A DNA stretch of 64,000 bases, from contig OZ231126.1 in the NCBI GenBank assembly GCA_965153355.1, positions 39,556,001-39,620,000 of the forward strand. The letters are read 5' to 3'. Under the pieces are notes generated by a model that searched no databases, was not told the origin of the DNA, and was given only the letters and a program-made list of their open reading frames with translations. Shown here in pieces: positions 21,052-32,651 of the stretch. This DNA comes from Flaccisagitta enflata (taxonomy: Eukaryota; Chaetognatha; Sagittoidea; Aphragmophora). The first letter of the stretch is position 1; every line of letters starts with the position of its first letter. The translations under genes and the position numbers were made by a program.

Positions 21052-21102
21052 GACTGTCAGGAACTCTTTCTCGGTGTTGTTGCATGTCAGGAGCATGTGT
21101 AA
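21052..21102 (+). CDS. Candidate terminal exon, unknown gene
   Basis: A good acceptor (TTCTTTCCTCCTAG) is followed by DCQELFLGVVACQEHV and a TAA stop. The two cysteines and lack of low complexity look protein-like, but the exon is only 17 codons and no partner exon was found. Another frame stays open to a weak GTAAAA donor near 21207. It could be chance. Confidence 0.22.
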   Translation, partial: DCQELFLGVVACQEHV

Positions 21103-21379
21103 ATTGCATCCCAGTCTGCCATTTTCATCCCAGCTTTCTCCTCCCAGTTTTTGCCAAGGCTTCTCCTTCCAGACTTTTTGTTGTTGCTCCAGATTCCAAG
21201 AGAGTAAAAAAAAAGAGAAAGAAAAAAAAAAAACGAATGAAAAGAAAAGAGAGGAAAAAAGAAAAAAGTGCCAGAAATAGGAGGCAAAAAGGCAAAAAAA
21301 TAGGGTAATGGAATCAAGGAATAACAGACGGAGGAGAACTAAAAGAAGACTGACTGACTAGGGCTGGAAATATCAAAAC

Positions 21380-21385
<6 letters not shown>

Positions 21386-21463
<78 letters not shown>
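21386..21463. repeat. (GA)n microsatellite
   Basis: A perfect dinucleotide run is followed by a short (AT)n. Confidence 0.95.
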
Positions 21464-21466
<3 letters not shown>

Positions 21467-22079
21467 ATATATATATAGAGGAGCACACCAGAGCAGTGAC
21501 CAGGACAGGGACTGAAGTGGAGACAACAGAGAGAAGAAAGAGAGAGGGGAGACAGGAAGGGAGTGACAATTAGACAGAAGCAGATAGACAAAGACACAGA
21601 GGGAAACTAAAAGGATAAGAGAAAAAAAAGACAAATCCAGCAAAAAAGTTGAAACGCTACAGATACAGAATATAATAGACACTTATGGGGTAAGCGATAG
21701 GACTGTCACATGGGTGAGCAAAGTGACAATTTATGGATATTGAGGAGGCAATGATGAGAAATTGATGTTAAGCAGGTTTTGGCAGTTAAGATAAACTGTG
21801 TCAATCACCAAACCACCATAAACATGCGCATATGCACTCACACACGCACACGCACGCTTTCACAAAGAAAGCAGGCACGCATATGTACGATTTTCAAGAG
21901 GAGACACCAATGAGTGTTGTGGCAATAAAAAAAACATCATTTCTTGATGATATTTTGGTAATAAAAATCATCGGCGGAACATTACGCTACTGCTTTATCA
22001 TCATTCTTCTTTTTCTTAACAAGTTAAGCAGCATGTGGACGCATCGTTGTACCCCCGTTGTTCCTCTCATTTCCCTTCT

Positions 22080-22560
22080 TTTTTTTCTTCTTTCCTTTCC
22101 TTTCCTTTCTTTCTATCCACTTTTGGTTCAACCTCCTTACTTGTTTCTCTTTCTTTTCATTTCTGTTTTTTTTCTTCTCATCATCTTTTCTTCTTTTTTT
22201 CTCCCATCTTCTTCTTTCTTTTTTTCTTCTCCAATTTCCCACATACTTCTTTTTTTACTTTTCTTTTTCTTTTTCCTTCTTTTTCATCTCTTCCTCATCA
22301 TCATCATCATCATCTTCTTTTTTCTTTTCTTTTTTCTTTTCTGACTCTTCATCATCTTCTTCTTATTCTTTTTCTTCTTCTTCTTCTTCTTCTTCTTCTT
22401 ATTCTCTTCTTCTCTCTTTTCTTCCTCTTCATTTTCTTCTTCTTCTTCTCTTTCTTCTTTTTCTCTTCTTCTTCGCACACTTCTCGCATCTTCCTTCTCT
22501 TCCTTCTCACTTCTTTTTTTTCCTGTTTTTGTTTCTGTTTCTGCTTCATCATCTACATCT
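22080..22560. repeat. Polypyrimidine tract (CTT/CTTTT-rich)
   Basis: About 480 bases are almost purely C and T on the plus strand, with (CTT)n and (CAT)n patches. All long open frames over it are low-complexity. Confidence 0.88.
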
Positions 22561-22691
22561 TCCATTTCTTCTTTTTTAGGCAACAATGTCATTTTTCTAA
22601 AAGATTCATCATTTGCACTGATTGCCCTGATCTTTCCCCTGACTCGGTCCGCTGATCTCCAAAAACGAGGGAGCTAGGACTCATGATTTGT

Positions 22692-22695
<4 letters not shown>

Positions 22696-22769
<74 letters not shown>

Positions 22770-22807
22770 TATATATATTAAGAAAGAGACAGAGAGAGAG
22801 AGAGAGA

Positions 22808-22861
<54 letters not shown>

Positions 22862-22973
22862 AGACAAATAAGAGAAGGTTTTCGTTCTGATATTTCAGTA
22901 CGAGGGTCCATTTCCATTATTCAGCAGACATTATCTATTATGCTTATTCAGTTATTCGTTGTCAGAGCATTGA

Positions 22974-23060
<87 letters not shown>
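22696..23060. repeat. (GA)n and (AT)n microsatellite cluster
   Basis: (GA)n at 22696-22767, (AT)n at 22811-22856 and (GA)n at 22975-23060 are separated by short unique spacers. Confidence 0.93.
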
Positions 23061-23061
<1 letters not shown>

Positions 23062-23336
23062 CAAAATGAGAGACTCATGAATGGATAAAACAAACTGTTG
23101 GGATATGAGTGATATCCAATCATACAGGGAAGAAGAGAGGCAGAGAGACGGATCAGCCCGCTTCATATACTTTCTTGGCATCTTCTAGGTGTCAGTTTAC
23201 TGAGTTAGGCGTGCATATGTGAAAATCATGTATATCAAGGAAGTAAGCTTGTTGACTATCAATAGTTATTCAGTCATACAGTTTTGCAGGTGGCTCGCTG
23301 ACTTAGCATTTGCAAAAAAAAAAAAAAAGAAAAACA

Positions 23337-23498
23337 AAACAAGGCTGGATACACGGCACCACATTCGAGGACGGTTGGGCAGGAGCAATGATGCAAAAAA
23401 CCATTAGCAATTCAAAAATGATAAAGACGGAGGGAGCGATGAACCGACTGACACAGCAATGCATAGTGTTGCATGTCCGCGATTCAAAAATGCAGTTT
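23337..23498 (+). mobile_element. Short hairpin-ended element, diverged
   Basis: AACAAGGCTGGATACACGGC, GGACGGTTGGGCAGGAGCAA, a weak tetranucleotide tract and GTTGCATGTCCGCGATTCAA keep the subfamily order. The tract is decayed and the final hairpin is imperfect. A poly-A run (23313-23328) precedes it. Confidence 0.72.
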
Positions 23499-24457
23499 GT
23501 GAGATGAACCTGCCTTCACAGATGCCAAAAGCATGAAATATAGTGGACAAAAGGAATGGCTGCTACACTATGAGGCATGGGGGTAATGAAGCACGATGGC
23601 CCAACGGTGTAGGAGATGGGACGTCAGAGACATCAGCTGACATTCCTCAGATTGTTGGTGTTTGGGTTGCTAGTGTTTGGTTGGCAAATCCTTTTAAGTA
23701 GTATTCATTATTTTTTTTAATTTCTGGTTTATATGAAGCTTGCAGCACTGTAAAACTTTTGTACAGTCAATATGTGAAAAATAATGTTTTTTTCACAACT
23801 ATGCCTTCTCTTGGAACACTGTGACATGAATTGCTATTTAAAGAGTTTGAAGAGTGGAGTCAAAACAAAATATCCAAATGATTTGGGCATCATTTTGCAC
23901 TAGACAAGTATCTAAATTCATTTTGATAATTTTTTTCTTCAAACCCAAATGCGGGTCCGTTTCCAGATTCTTAGTGCTCACTGCTGAGTCAGCTGACAAA
24001 TCCAAAAGCAGTTTCTGGAGTCTGGACTTTTAATTGGCTTGGATCATCATTCAAGAATACATCCCCAACTAATGGCTGCAGGTCTTGATTTGGACTACTC
24101 CTCAGTCAGGAGTCCTCACAGATTCAACTCGGCTTACTGACGTTCCTCCAAATTTTCATGCGCTACACTGCTTACCGAGGTCTAAACGGCCTCTGGGCTT
24201 TTTTGTCGGCGGGAATCATCATTCATGAATACATTTCCGACTAATGGCTCCAGATCTGGATTTGGATTACTCCTTTCGCTGACTCGACTCACACTCACTA
24301 CCGAGAGTCTTTTTGTCGTGCGCATTTTTATGTTATTGTATTTGTGCGCCATTCTTGTTCTATTGTCTCACATCATTATATTAACGGATTGGATACGGCA
24401 GGTGCTTCATTTGTTGATTTTATCATAACTGTACTTCTAATTTGGGGGATACAAAAA
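23499..24457. other. Intergenic stretch, no gene seen
   Basis: A roughly 160-bp sequence is imperfectly repeated: GGATCATCATTCAAGAATACAT near 24040 resembles GGAATCATCATTCATGAATACAT near 24210 (each quoted only in part: ATCATCATTCA and GAATACAT), both followed by CCAACTAATGGCT-like sequence. No exon is supported. Confidence 0.4.
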
Positions 24458-24458
24458 C

Positions 24459-24629
24459 AAGGCCGGATACACGGCAAGAGCAGTAAAGCAAAACCGCGCG
24501 CAATTCTAAAATGTGACTGACGGACGGACCAACGGACGGTTGGATAGACAGACGTACGGACCAATGGACCGACATGGCAAGGTGTGACATGGCAAGGTGT
24601 AGAGTTGCGTGTCTGCGACTAAAAATTAG
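24459..24629 (+). mobile_element. Short hairpin-ended element
   Basis: AACAAGGCCGGATACACGGC, AATTCTAAAATGTGAC, ACGG-type tract, a local duplication of GACATGGCAAGGTGT, then GAGTTGCGTGTCTGCGACTA and AAAA. The interior box GGTTGGGCAGGAGC is missing. Confidence 0.78.
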
Positions 24630-24769
24630 AAGTGTGTTTCCAGCATGGTGACTGTCTATGGGCGGTTCCCATATGAATGACCGCCATTGACGGCCGATGA
24701 AAGAATGACAGTGTAAGACTTAAAGTAAGTCTGCCTAAAAACCAAAAGATATTGGGAATAGGAGATCGC

Positions 24770-27700
24770 GCCCTCCATCCTTCCGCCCTCCCTTTTCTGA
24801 AATATACCTCCAAAGAACAAATTGCTAATTTCTGTTCAGTAGCCCTCCCTTTAAGGTCCCGCCCTCCCTCTGGAAAAAGGTTTAAACCATATTCTATTGC
24901 TTTCAGCCCTCCCCAATGCCCGCCATGAAATGGTTAGAACCATATTGTTTTTCCAGCCCTCTTTCCAATGCCGCCCTCCCTTTCATGAAAATGGTTAGAA
25001 CTATATTTTGTTGCTTCCAGCCCTCCCTTCCAATGCTCAACTTTTCATTCGTGAAAATGGTTAGAACCATATTTTGTTGCCTCCAGCCCTCCCTTCCAAT
25101 ACCCGCCCCTCTCTTTCATGAAAATGGTTAGAACTATATTTGCTGTTTATGCCTTGCCTTCCCTTCCGATGCCTGCCCTCCTTTCATGAAAATGGCACAG
25201 GATCCATATTTTGCTGCTTCTCCCTTCCAATGCCCGCCCTCCCTTTTCTGGCGAAATGAAAATAGAAATCCATATTCCTGTTGTTTCCAGCCCTCCTTCC
25301 AATGCCTGCTCCTCCTCTGCGATGAAAATGGTGAACCATATTTTGTTGCTTCCAGCCCTCCTTCCAATGCCTGCCCTCCCTTTCATGAAAATGGTTAGAA
25401 CCATATTTTGTTGCTTCCAGCCCTTCCAATGCCTGCCCTCCCTTTCATGAAATTGCATAGAAACATATTCTGTTGCTTCCAGCCCTTCCTTCCAATAGCC
25501 GCCCTCCCTTTCATGATAATGGTTAGAACCATATTTTGTTGCTTCAGCCCCTCTCCAATGCCTGCCCTCCTTTCACAGCCAAGAGAACCATATTTTGCTG
25601 CTTCCAGCCCTCCTTTCCAATGCCCGCCCTTTTCTATGAAAATGTTAGAACCATATTTGGTTGCTTTCAGCCCTCCCTTCCAATGCCCGTCCTCCTCTCA
25701 TGAAATGTTAGAACTATTTTGTTGCTTCCAGCCCTCCTTCCAATGCCCGAAGCTCTTAATGAAAATGGTGTTAGAACTATATTCTGATGCTTCAGCCTTT
25801 CCAATGCCGGCCCTCCCTTTCATGAAAATGGGTTAAACCATATTCTGTTGCTTCCAGCCCTCCCTTCCAATGCCCGCCCTCCCTTTCATGAAAATGGTTA
25901 GAACTATATTTTGCTGCTTCCAGTTCTCCCTTCCAATTTCAGGCCCCCCTTTAATAAAGATGGTTAGAACTATATTTTGTTGATTCCAGCCCTCCCTTCC
26001 AATGCCCGCCCTTCCTTTCATGAAAATGGTTAGAACTATATTCTGTTGTTTTTCCAGCCCTCCTTCCAATGCCTGCCCTCTTTCTTCATGGAAAATGGTT
26101 AGAACGATATTTTGTTTTTTCCAGCCCTCCTTTCCAATGCCCGCCCTCCCTTTCATGAAAATGGTTAGAACTATATTCTGTTGCTTCCAGCCCTCCCTTC
26201 CAATGCCCGCCCTCCCTTTCATGAAAATGGTTAGAACCATATTTTGTTGCTTCCAGCCCTCCTTTCCAATGCCCGCCCTCCTTTTCATGAAAATGTTAGA
26301 ACCATAGTTTTGTTATGCTTCCACCTGCTCCAATGCCAGCCCTTCCTTTCACAAAAATGGTTATAACTGTATTCTGTTGCTTCCAGCCCTCCCTTCCAAT
26401 GCCCGCCCTCCCTTTCATGAAAATGGTTAGAACCATATTTTGTTGCTTCCAGCCCTCCCTTCCAATGCCCGCCCCCCCTTTCATGAAAATGGTTAGAACC
26501 ATATTCTGTTGTCTTCAGCCCTCCCTTCCAATGCCTGCCCTCCTTTCATGAAAATGGTTAGAACCATGCCTTGCTGCTTCCAGCCCTCCTTCCAATACCC
26601 GGGCCCCTTACTGGAAGATGGCTTAGAATCCATTCTGTTGTTTCCACCTCCCTTCCAATGCCTGCCCTCCCTTTCATGAAAATGGGTTAAACCATATTTT
26701 GTTGCTTCCAGCCCTCCCTTCCAATGCTCACTTCTCCTTCATGAAAATATAGAACTTTATTTTGTTGCTTCCAGCCTCCCTTCCAATGCCCGCCTCCTTT
26801 CATGAAAATTGGTAGAACCATATTCTGTTGCTTTCAGCCCTCCGTTCCAACGCTCGATTTCCTTTTCATGAAAATTGGTAGAACCATATTTTGTTGCTTT
26901 CAGCCCTCCGCTCCAACGCCCGCCCTCCCTTTCATGAAAATGGTTTAAACCATATTTTGTTGCTTCCATTCTCCCCTTCCATGCCCATGGCTTCTTCATG
27001 AAAATGGTTAGAACCATATTCTGTTGCTTCAAGCCCTCCCTTTCCACGCCCGCCCTCCCTTTCATGAAAATGGGTTAAACCATACTTTATGCTGTTTCCA
27101 GCACTTCAAACCTGCCCCTCTTACCAAAAAAGGTTGTAATCACCTGTTGCTTCCAGCCCTCCCTTCCAATGCCCGCCCTCCCTTTCATGAAAATGGTTAG
27201 AACCATATTTTGTTGCTTCCAGCCCTCCCTTCCAATACCCGCCCTCCCTTTCATGAAAATGGTTAGAACCATATTCTGTTGCTTCCAGCCCTCCCTTCCA
27301 ATGCCCGCCCTCCCTTTCATGAAAATGGGTTGAACCATATTTTGTTGCTTCTAGCCCTCCCCCCCAACCCGCCCTCCCTTTACCAAAAAAGGTTGTAATC
27401 AAATTCTGTTGCTTCCAGCCTCCTTCAATGTGCCCGCCCCTCCCTTTCACATGAAAATGAGAACCATATTTTGTTGCTTTCAGCCCTCCCTTTCAATGCC
27501 TGGTTCTCCTTTTCATGAAAATGTTAGAACCATATTTGTTGCTCTAGCCCTCCTTCCAATGCCTGCCCTTTCACATCAAGAAAATGGTTAGAACCATATT
27601 TTGTTGCTTCCAGCCCTCCCTTCCAATGCCCGCCCTTTCTTTCATGAAAATGGTTAGAACCATATTCTGTTGCTTCCAGCCCTCCCTTCCAATGCCTGGG

Positions 27701-29125
27701 CTCCCTTTAATGAAAATGGTTAGAACCACTATATTCTGTTGCTTCCAGCCCTCCTTTCCAATGCCCGCCCTCCCTTTCATGAAAATGGGTTAAACCATGC
27801 CTTGTTGCTTTCAGCCCTCCCTTCCAATGCCTGCCCTCCCTTCTTCTATGAAAATGGTTAGAACCATATTTTGTTGCTTCCAGCCTCCCTTCCAATGCCC
27901 GCCCTCCCTATCATGAAAATGGTTAGAACCATATTTTGTTGCTTCCAGCCCTCCCTTCCAATGCCCGCCCTCCCTTTCATGAAAATGGTTAGAACCATAT
28001 TCTGTTGCTTCCAGCCCTTCCAATGCCTGCCCTCCCTTTTATGAAAATGGTTAGAACCATATTTTGCTGCCTCCAGCCCTCCCTCCCAATGCCCGCCCTC
28101 CCTTATGAGAAATGTTAGAACCATATTTTGTTGCTTCCAGCTCTCCTTCCAATGCCTGCCCTCCTTTCTCATGAAATGGTTAGAACTATACCTGTTGCTC
28201 AGCCCTTTCCACAATGCTCCGCCTCCTTTCTGCTTAAATGGGCTAAACCATTTTGCTGCTTCCAGCACTTCTCAAACCTGCCCCTCCTTTACCAAAAATA
28301 GTTGTAATCACCCTGTTGCTTCCAGCCTCTCCTTCCAATGCCTGCCTCCTTTATGAAAAATGGTTGAAACCCATGTTTTGTTGCTTCAGCCCTCCTCCAA
28401 CCCCCTCCCTTTACCAAAAAGGTTGTAATCAAATTCTGCTGTTTCAGCCCTCCTTCCAATGCCTGCCTCTTTCTGATGAAAATGGTTAAAACCATATTTT
28501 GTTGCTTTTCAGCTCTCCCTTCCAATGCCTGCCCTCCCTTTCATGGAAATGGTTAGAACTACATTTTGTTGCTTCCAGCCTTCCTTCCAATGCCTGCCCT
28601 CCTTTCATGAAATGGTTAGAACCATATTTTGCTGCTTTCTAGCCCTTCAATGCTCAGCTCTTAATGAAAATGGTTAGAACCATATTCTGTTGAGCTTCCA
28701 GCTCCTCCTTTTCCAATGCCCAGCCTCTTTCATGAAAATGGTTAAACCATTTTGTTGCTTTCTGTCTCCCTTCCAATGCCTGGCCTCCTTTCTCTATAAA
28801 GATGGCAACTATATTCTGTTGCTTCAGGCCCTTTCTATGCCTGCCCTTCCTTTTCTTCCAGAAAATGGTTAGAACCATATTTTGTTGCTTTTAGCCAGCC
28901 TCCTTCCAATGCCCGCCTCCCTTACACATGAAAATGTGTTAAACCATATTTTGCTGTTTCCAGCACTCCCCCTCAAACCTGCCCTCCCTTTACTAAAAAA
29001 GGTTGTAATCAAATTTGGTTGCTTCCAGCCCTCCCTTCTAATGCCCGCCCTCCTATTCATGAAAATATGTTAAACCATATTTTGTTGCTTCCAGCACTCC
29101 CCCCCAAACCCGCCCTCCCTTTACC
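24770..29125. repeat. 66-bp minisatellite array, about 65 units
   Basis: The consensus unit includes CTTCCAGCCCTCCCTTCCAA, TGCCCGCCCTCCCTTTCATG and AAAATGGTTAGAACCATATT, then TTGTTG. Because 66 is 22 codons, long stretches are open on both strands (minus: MKGRAGIGREGWKQQNMVLTIF in parts; plus: FCCFQPSLPMPALPFMK), but frequent indels break the frame, so it is not considered coding. Each unit holds the palindrome ATGGTTAGAACCAT. A variant with TACCAAAAAAGGTTGTAATC recurs about five times (27120, 27380, 28295, 28415 and 28992) and at the right edge. The left edge is diverged. Confidence 0.95.
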
Positions 29126-29344
29126 TTTCTTCTCAAAGACGTGCGTCATTGATTGCAACCTAAACATACATTTTTTCTGTATTTAAAAGGCTGTACCCCT
29201 CAGTAAGTTGACAGGTAGGTTGTTTGGATGGTCTGCTGGCAACACGTTTGTTTGAGTATCCCTTTGTTGGTCATACTTATCTCATGAAAAAAAGAGGAAA
29301 GAAACGGCCATTCTCAGAAGAAAAGATTTGACCATTTCCATTAA

Positions 29345-29540
29345 AGAACTCAATGTAATAATTCATTCATTCATTCAACCACTCATCCATTCATCCATCC
29401 ATCCATTCATCCATTAAATCATTCAATCATTCAATCATTCAATCACTCAATCATTCAATCATTCAATCACTCAATCATTCAATCATTCATTCAACATTCC
29501 ATTCTTGGTGTAGAATCGCGTAGCATGCAACTAAAAATGA
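29345..29540 (+). mobile_element. Hairpin terminus joined to an (ATTC)/(ATTCAATC)n core
   Basis: About 140 bases of ATTCAATC-type repeat end in TTGGTGTAGAATCGCG and TAGCATGCAACTAAAAAT, the hairpin terminus of the dispersed family. Here the tandem core differs from other members, which suggests core exchange or growth inside the element. No clear 5' end was found. Confidence 0.5.
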
Positions 29541-29544
29541 AACA

Positions 29545-29800
29545 GGTCGCCTAAGGGCAATATGTGGTTAGCAATACTCGTTGCCCTGTTTACATGAATA
29601 TGAATTGAGAGAGGAAGCAGGGCAGCGGCCCTGAAGGGGATGAAGTCCTACAGAACACAAGGACTTGTTCGTCATTTGGTTCATCCATTCAGCTGGGGAG
29701 AGAGTAAATTTCAGGCCTGAGGAGGGGAGCGACAATGTACAAACTGATGAACAAAAGTCCTGTGTTCTACAGGACTTTGTCCTCTTTGAGGCTGCTGAGT
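29545..29800. mobile_element. Fold-back element 6, diverged
   Basis: GCAGGGCAGCGGCCCTGAAG...GAAGTCCTACAGAACACAAGGACTT is mirrored by AAGTCCTGTGTTCTACAGGACTTTGTCC...GAGGCTGCTG. The inverted ends correspond to the GTCC-AGGACACAGG end type of fold-back element 4. No coding capacity. Confidence 0.6.
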
Positions 29801-29947
29801 TATTACCATAGTGTATCATGGGAAATATAAAAAAATTGAAAGAAATACGAATCCTATGATATAACATGGGAAATGTTCTACAGTGCATCGTCCCTTTCAC
29901 GGTTGCTGCGAAAAAGGCAGAATCATTGAGAAGCAAACCTCATCAAA

Positions 29948-30108
29948 AAACAAGGTCAGATACACGGCAAGACAGTGGCGGACTGTTGGGCAGGAGCAAT
30001 AATGCAAGAACCGCTGGCAATTTAGAAATATCTAAGACCAACGGATGGATGGATGGATGGATGGACAGACCTACACGGCAAGGTGTAGAGTTGCATGTCC
30101 GCGACTAA
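29948..30108 (+). mobile_element. Short hairpin-ended element
   Basis: AACAAGGTCAGATACACGGC, GGACTGTTGGGCAGGAGCAA, a (GGAT)n tract, CACGGCAAGGTGTAGAGTTG and CATGTCCGCGACTAAAAAT appear in family order. The tetranucleotide has changed to GGAT in this copy. Confidence 0.78.
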
Positions 30109-30333
30109 AAATAGAAAAAAAAAACAAAAAGAACAAACAATTGTTTAATAGCTGTTATTTCTTTGATACTGGTAAAAGGAATGTGTAAAAAAAAATGAAT
30201 TTTTTTAGTTTAAAAACAGAAAGATTTTGAACATATTGATATATTTCTTTTTAAAGATGGCTCTGAAACAGCAACACATAAAAATTCAGGTGTCTTACCA
30301 TAATTTTGTTTCCTTCTGTTCCAAATTGTTTAT

Positions 30334-30648
30334 TAGGGTGAAAATAGGGTAACACTCGAATCTTGTCTCCCTGTGTCCATTTCCATCATAGATAATGACT
30401 CTGAAATTTGGCGAGGATCAGATAATGTTTACTCATGACTGCCACCCCACCCCCTTTTCCATCAAAAAAGATAGGGAACCTAAATGGCCAGAATCTTTCT
30501 CATACATTTTCTATGGGATACAAGGGGGTGACGTTCATGAGTAAACTTTATCTGATCATCACCCGATTTCAGAGTTTTGATGGAAATGGACACATTTCTT
30601 CCACGAGGAAGATGAGATTCAAGTTTTACCATATTTTCATTCACCCTA
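30334..30648. mobile_element. hAT-type MITE with about 100-bp imperfect inverted repeats
   Basis: The ends TAGGGTGAAAATAGGGTAAC and, reversed, TAGGGTGAATGAAAATATGG lead into long imperfect arms sharing GTGTCCATTTCCATCA, CTCTGAAAT and GATCAGATAA...GTTTACTCATGA. The flanks TTGTTTAT and TTATTTAT match at 7 of 8 positions, as expected for a hAT target duplication. The whole 315 bp could fold into one hairpin. Confidence 0.8.
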
Positions 30649-30651
30649 TTA

Positions 30652-30657
30652 TTTATT
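30652..30657 (-). promoter_or_regulatory. Candidate poly(A) signal AATAAA
   Basis: TTTATT on the plus strand reads AATAAA on the minus strand, about 95 bases after the stop codon of the exon at 30752-30893. It overlaps the target-site repeat of the adjoining MITE. Confidence 0.4.
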
Positions 30658-30751
30658 TCATAGACTAAGAAACCAAGGAAAATACAGGAATTTGAGCATT
30701 GGTAATGTACACTCCTCAGTGGTTTCCAAAAATCAGTCACAATCTAGGAAA

Positions 30752-30893
30752 TCATTCATCAGCATATTCCGTTTGGTATAGAAGTTGCAAATCTATTTTT
30801 TCCTTTCTGGGCTGTTTTTGTGGCACTAAGAATCGGAAGTTGACGTTATCATCCAGCTTTGCTATGGCAGCTTCCAGATCATGGCGAGCAAAG
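30752..30893 (-). CDS. Terminal exon of an unrecognised gene
   Basis: The acceptor is CTCCTTTTTATAG. The exon encodes FARHDLEAAIAKLDDNVNFR, then FLVPQKQPRKEKIDLQLLYQ, then TEYADE and a TGA stop. It begins with one base that completes a codon from the exon at 31557-31749 (phase 2), and the joined frame has no stop. The composition is balanced and protein-like, with a helical start and a basic middle. I do not recognise the family. Confidence 0.62.
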
Positions 30894-31214
30894 CTATAAA
30901 AAGGAGAGAGTGATATATTATGTAAAGCGGGGCCTAAATATCAGCATGGATAGGGGGGCAAGTGCCTACAATCTCAACCCCCCTCCCCCAGACAGCCAAT
31001 CGCGCCTCTTAGATGGACATTTTGCAATTCTTAACTCAAGCTTGACTGAATTACCTACAGTCTGCAATTAGATATGTTAAAGTATGTAGGATACTTAAGT
31101 AAGTTTTCAGTTACATGCTATGATAGTTGGACAACATTACTACTCAACAACATCTAAAATAAGGACAGAGCCTTTGGAGCTCCTACTGGTGTTTAATCCA
31201 GACCCATCACAATT

Positions 31215-31410
31215 ATGCTACTCTATAACCCACTTTTGGTCCATTGGTCCGTCAGTTGGTTGTTCCTTTGGTCGGTTTGTCACAAAGTTGTTTTAAAGGG
31301 ATTTTAAATGTTTAAAAGCATAAGAATGTGTTAAAATCATTTTAAAGGTTTTTGTAGGCCTTCATAAGCCTCTGTTGGTCGGACCGTTTGTCCGTCCGTC
31401 CACCACAAAT
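31215..31410 (-). mobile_element. Degraded hairpin-ended element
   Basis: CTATAACCCACTTTTGGTCC, GGTCGGTTTGTCACAAAG, degenerate TTTTAAAG units and a second GGACCGTTTGTCCGTCCGTC tract resemble the family interior. Neither hairpin end is intact. It lies in the intron upstream of the last exon at 30893. Confidence 0.45.
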
Positions 31411-31556
31411 CTTTTAGGCTTTTTATCGCATTTTTGATGTCTCTGAATTGTGGAAAAGAAACTTGGATGAGCAAAATGCCAGATCAAAAGTGCTTTTTAA
31501 AAAAAAAATGTAGGTCTAGTGACCTTGTTCGATTATGGTCCAACAGATGTATTTAC

Positions 31557-31749
31557 AGAGAGAGAGGTGAGCCTTCCTTTGTTATGCCATAGACAAACAT
31601 TTGAAACATAATGAGATCCATTTCTTCGTGGTTTGGGCAAAAGTAAAGTGTTTGAAAAACATCAATCCAGAAGCCTCGCTTTGGGTTTTTCTTTTTGAAA
31701 CACTTGTTTATGTAGCTCGTCATGATGGCATGCAGGTAATGGGTGTAGT
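31557..31749 (-). CDS. Penultimate exon of an unrecognised gene
   Basis: The acceptor is AATATTTTTCTCAG and the donor GTAAATAC. The 193 nt run from phase 1 to phase 2 and encode YTHYLHAIMTSYINKCFKKK, then NPKRGFWIDVFQTLYFCPNH and EEMDLIMFQMFVYGITKEG, then SPLS. Aromatic and Cys/His content, and exact phase agreement with the next exon, support real coding sequence. It is too short for most gene finders without splicing. The function is unknown. Confidence 0.62.
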
Positions 31750-31936
31750 CTGAGAAAAATATTGATTATTGGTAAAACGGTTAGATGGTGGTTGGACATG
31801 AGCTGTGTATGAAGAAATGCGATGGTGAAAGAGGCACCTGCCTATCACATTTTGTTCAGCCACATTTTGTTCAGCCTTCTATGGCCTAAAGTCTGGACTC
31901 TTAAGCCCCAAATCAGTTCTGTTGAGTTTTAATAAA

Positions 31937-32365
31937 CGAAGCCAACACCTTGCAGTCGCGTGCGGGACATAAATAACTTAATATGACTTTGAATGACTCA
32001 GGATGACTTTAAATGACTCAAGATGACCCAAAATGACTTAAAAAGACTAAAAATGACTTAAACAACCAAATTGACCTGATTGACTTAAGTGATTCGATGT
32101 AGCGTAACATGACTTAAAATGACTTAGAATGACTCAGAATGACTTAGAATGACTTAGAATGACTTAGAATAACTTAGAATAACTTAGAATGGCTTAGAAT
32201 GACTTAGAATAACTTAGAATGACTTAAAATGACCTAAAGTATAATCAAAAAGTAAAGTGTGAAGGACCAATGGACAGACCGACAGACGGATGGACAGACA
32301 GACGGACAAACCGACAGACCGGCAAAGCGGGGTGTAGAGTCGCGTAGCACGCAACTAAAAATGGC
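31937..32365 (+). mobile_element. Hairpin-ended element with AATGACTTAG core, full copy
   Basis: It starts GAAGCCAACACCTTGCAGTC, GCGTGCGGGAC, continues in about 250 bases of degenerate 10-bp units (AATGACTTAG), AAGTAAAGTGTGAAGGACC and a GGAC/GACC tract, and ends GGGGTGTAGAGTCGCGTAGC then ACGCAACTAAAAATGG. It is the same subfamily as 14209-14765 in the opposite orientation. Confidence 0.8.
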
Positions 32366-32651
32366 GACTGACCACCTTACGCTTTAGCAACCTGTAAATC
32401 ATTTATGTGTTTGCTGACCCTCTGCTCCTGCCCAAATGGCCAAGTGACTAAAATACTGCCCCTGCCATCCACAAACAACTGGGGTATCCATGTATCCCCT
32501 TTCCACATTTATATGGTTTTAGGTAATAGAATCGAATATGGCATAAAACTGTTGTTTTTTAAAACAAAATAGGTAAGGTTGAATCATTCTCTAACCCTTG
32601 ATATAAGTCCAGGGTTAGATGCTAAAGTAGGGGAAAAAACATAAGTGTCAG

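Noticed and set aside
24916-29073. Multiple plus and minus frames of 60-150 codons that resemble a repeat protein
   Set aside because: The 66-bp period preserves frame on both strands at once, and indels break it repeatedly; there is no start or splice logic. Treated as a minisatellite.
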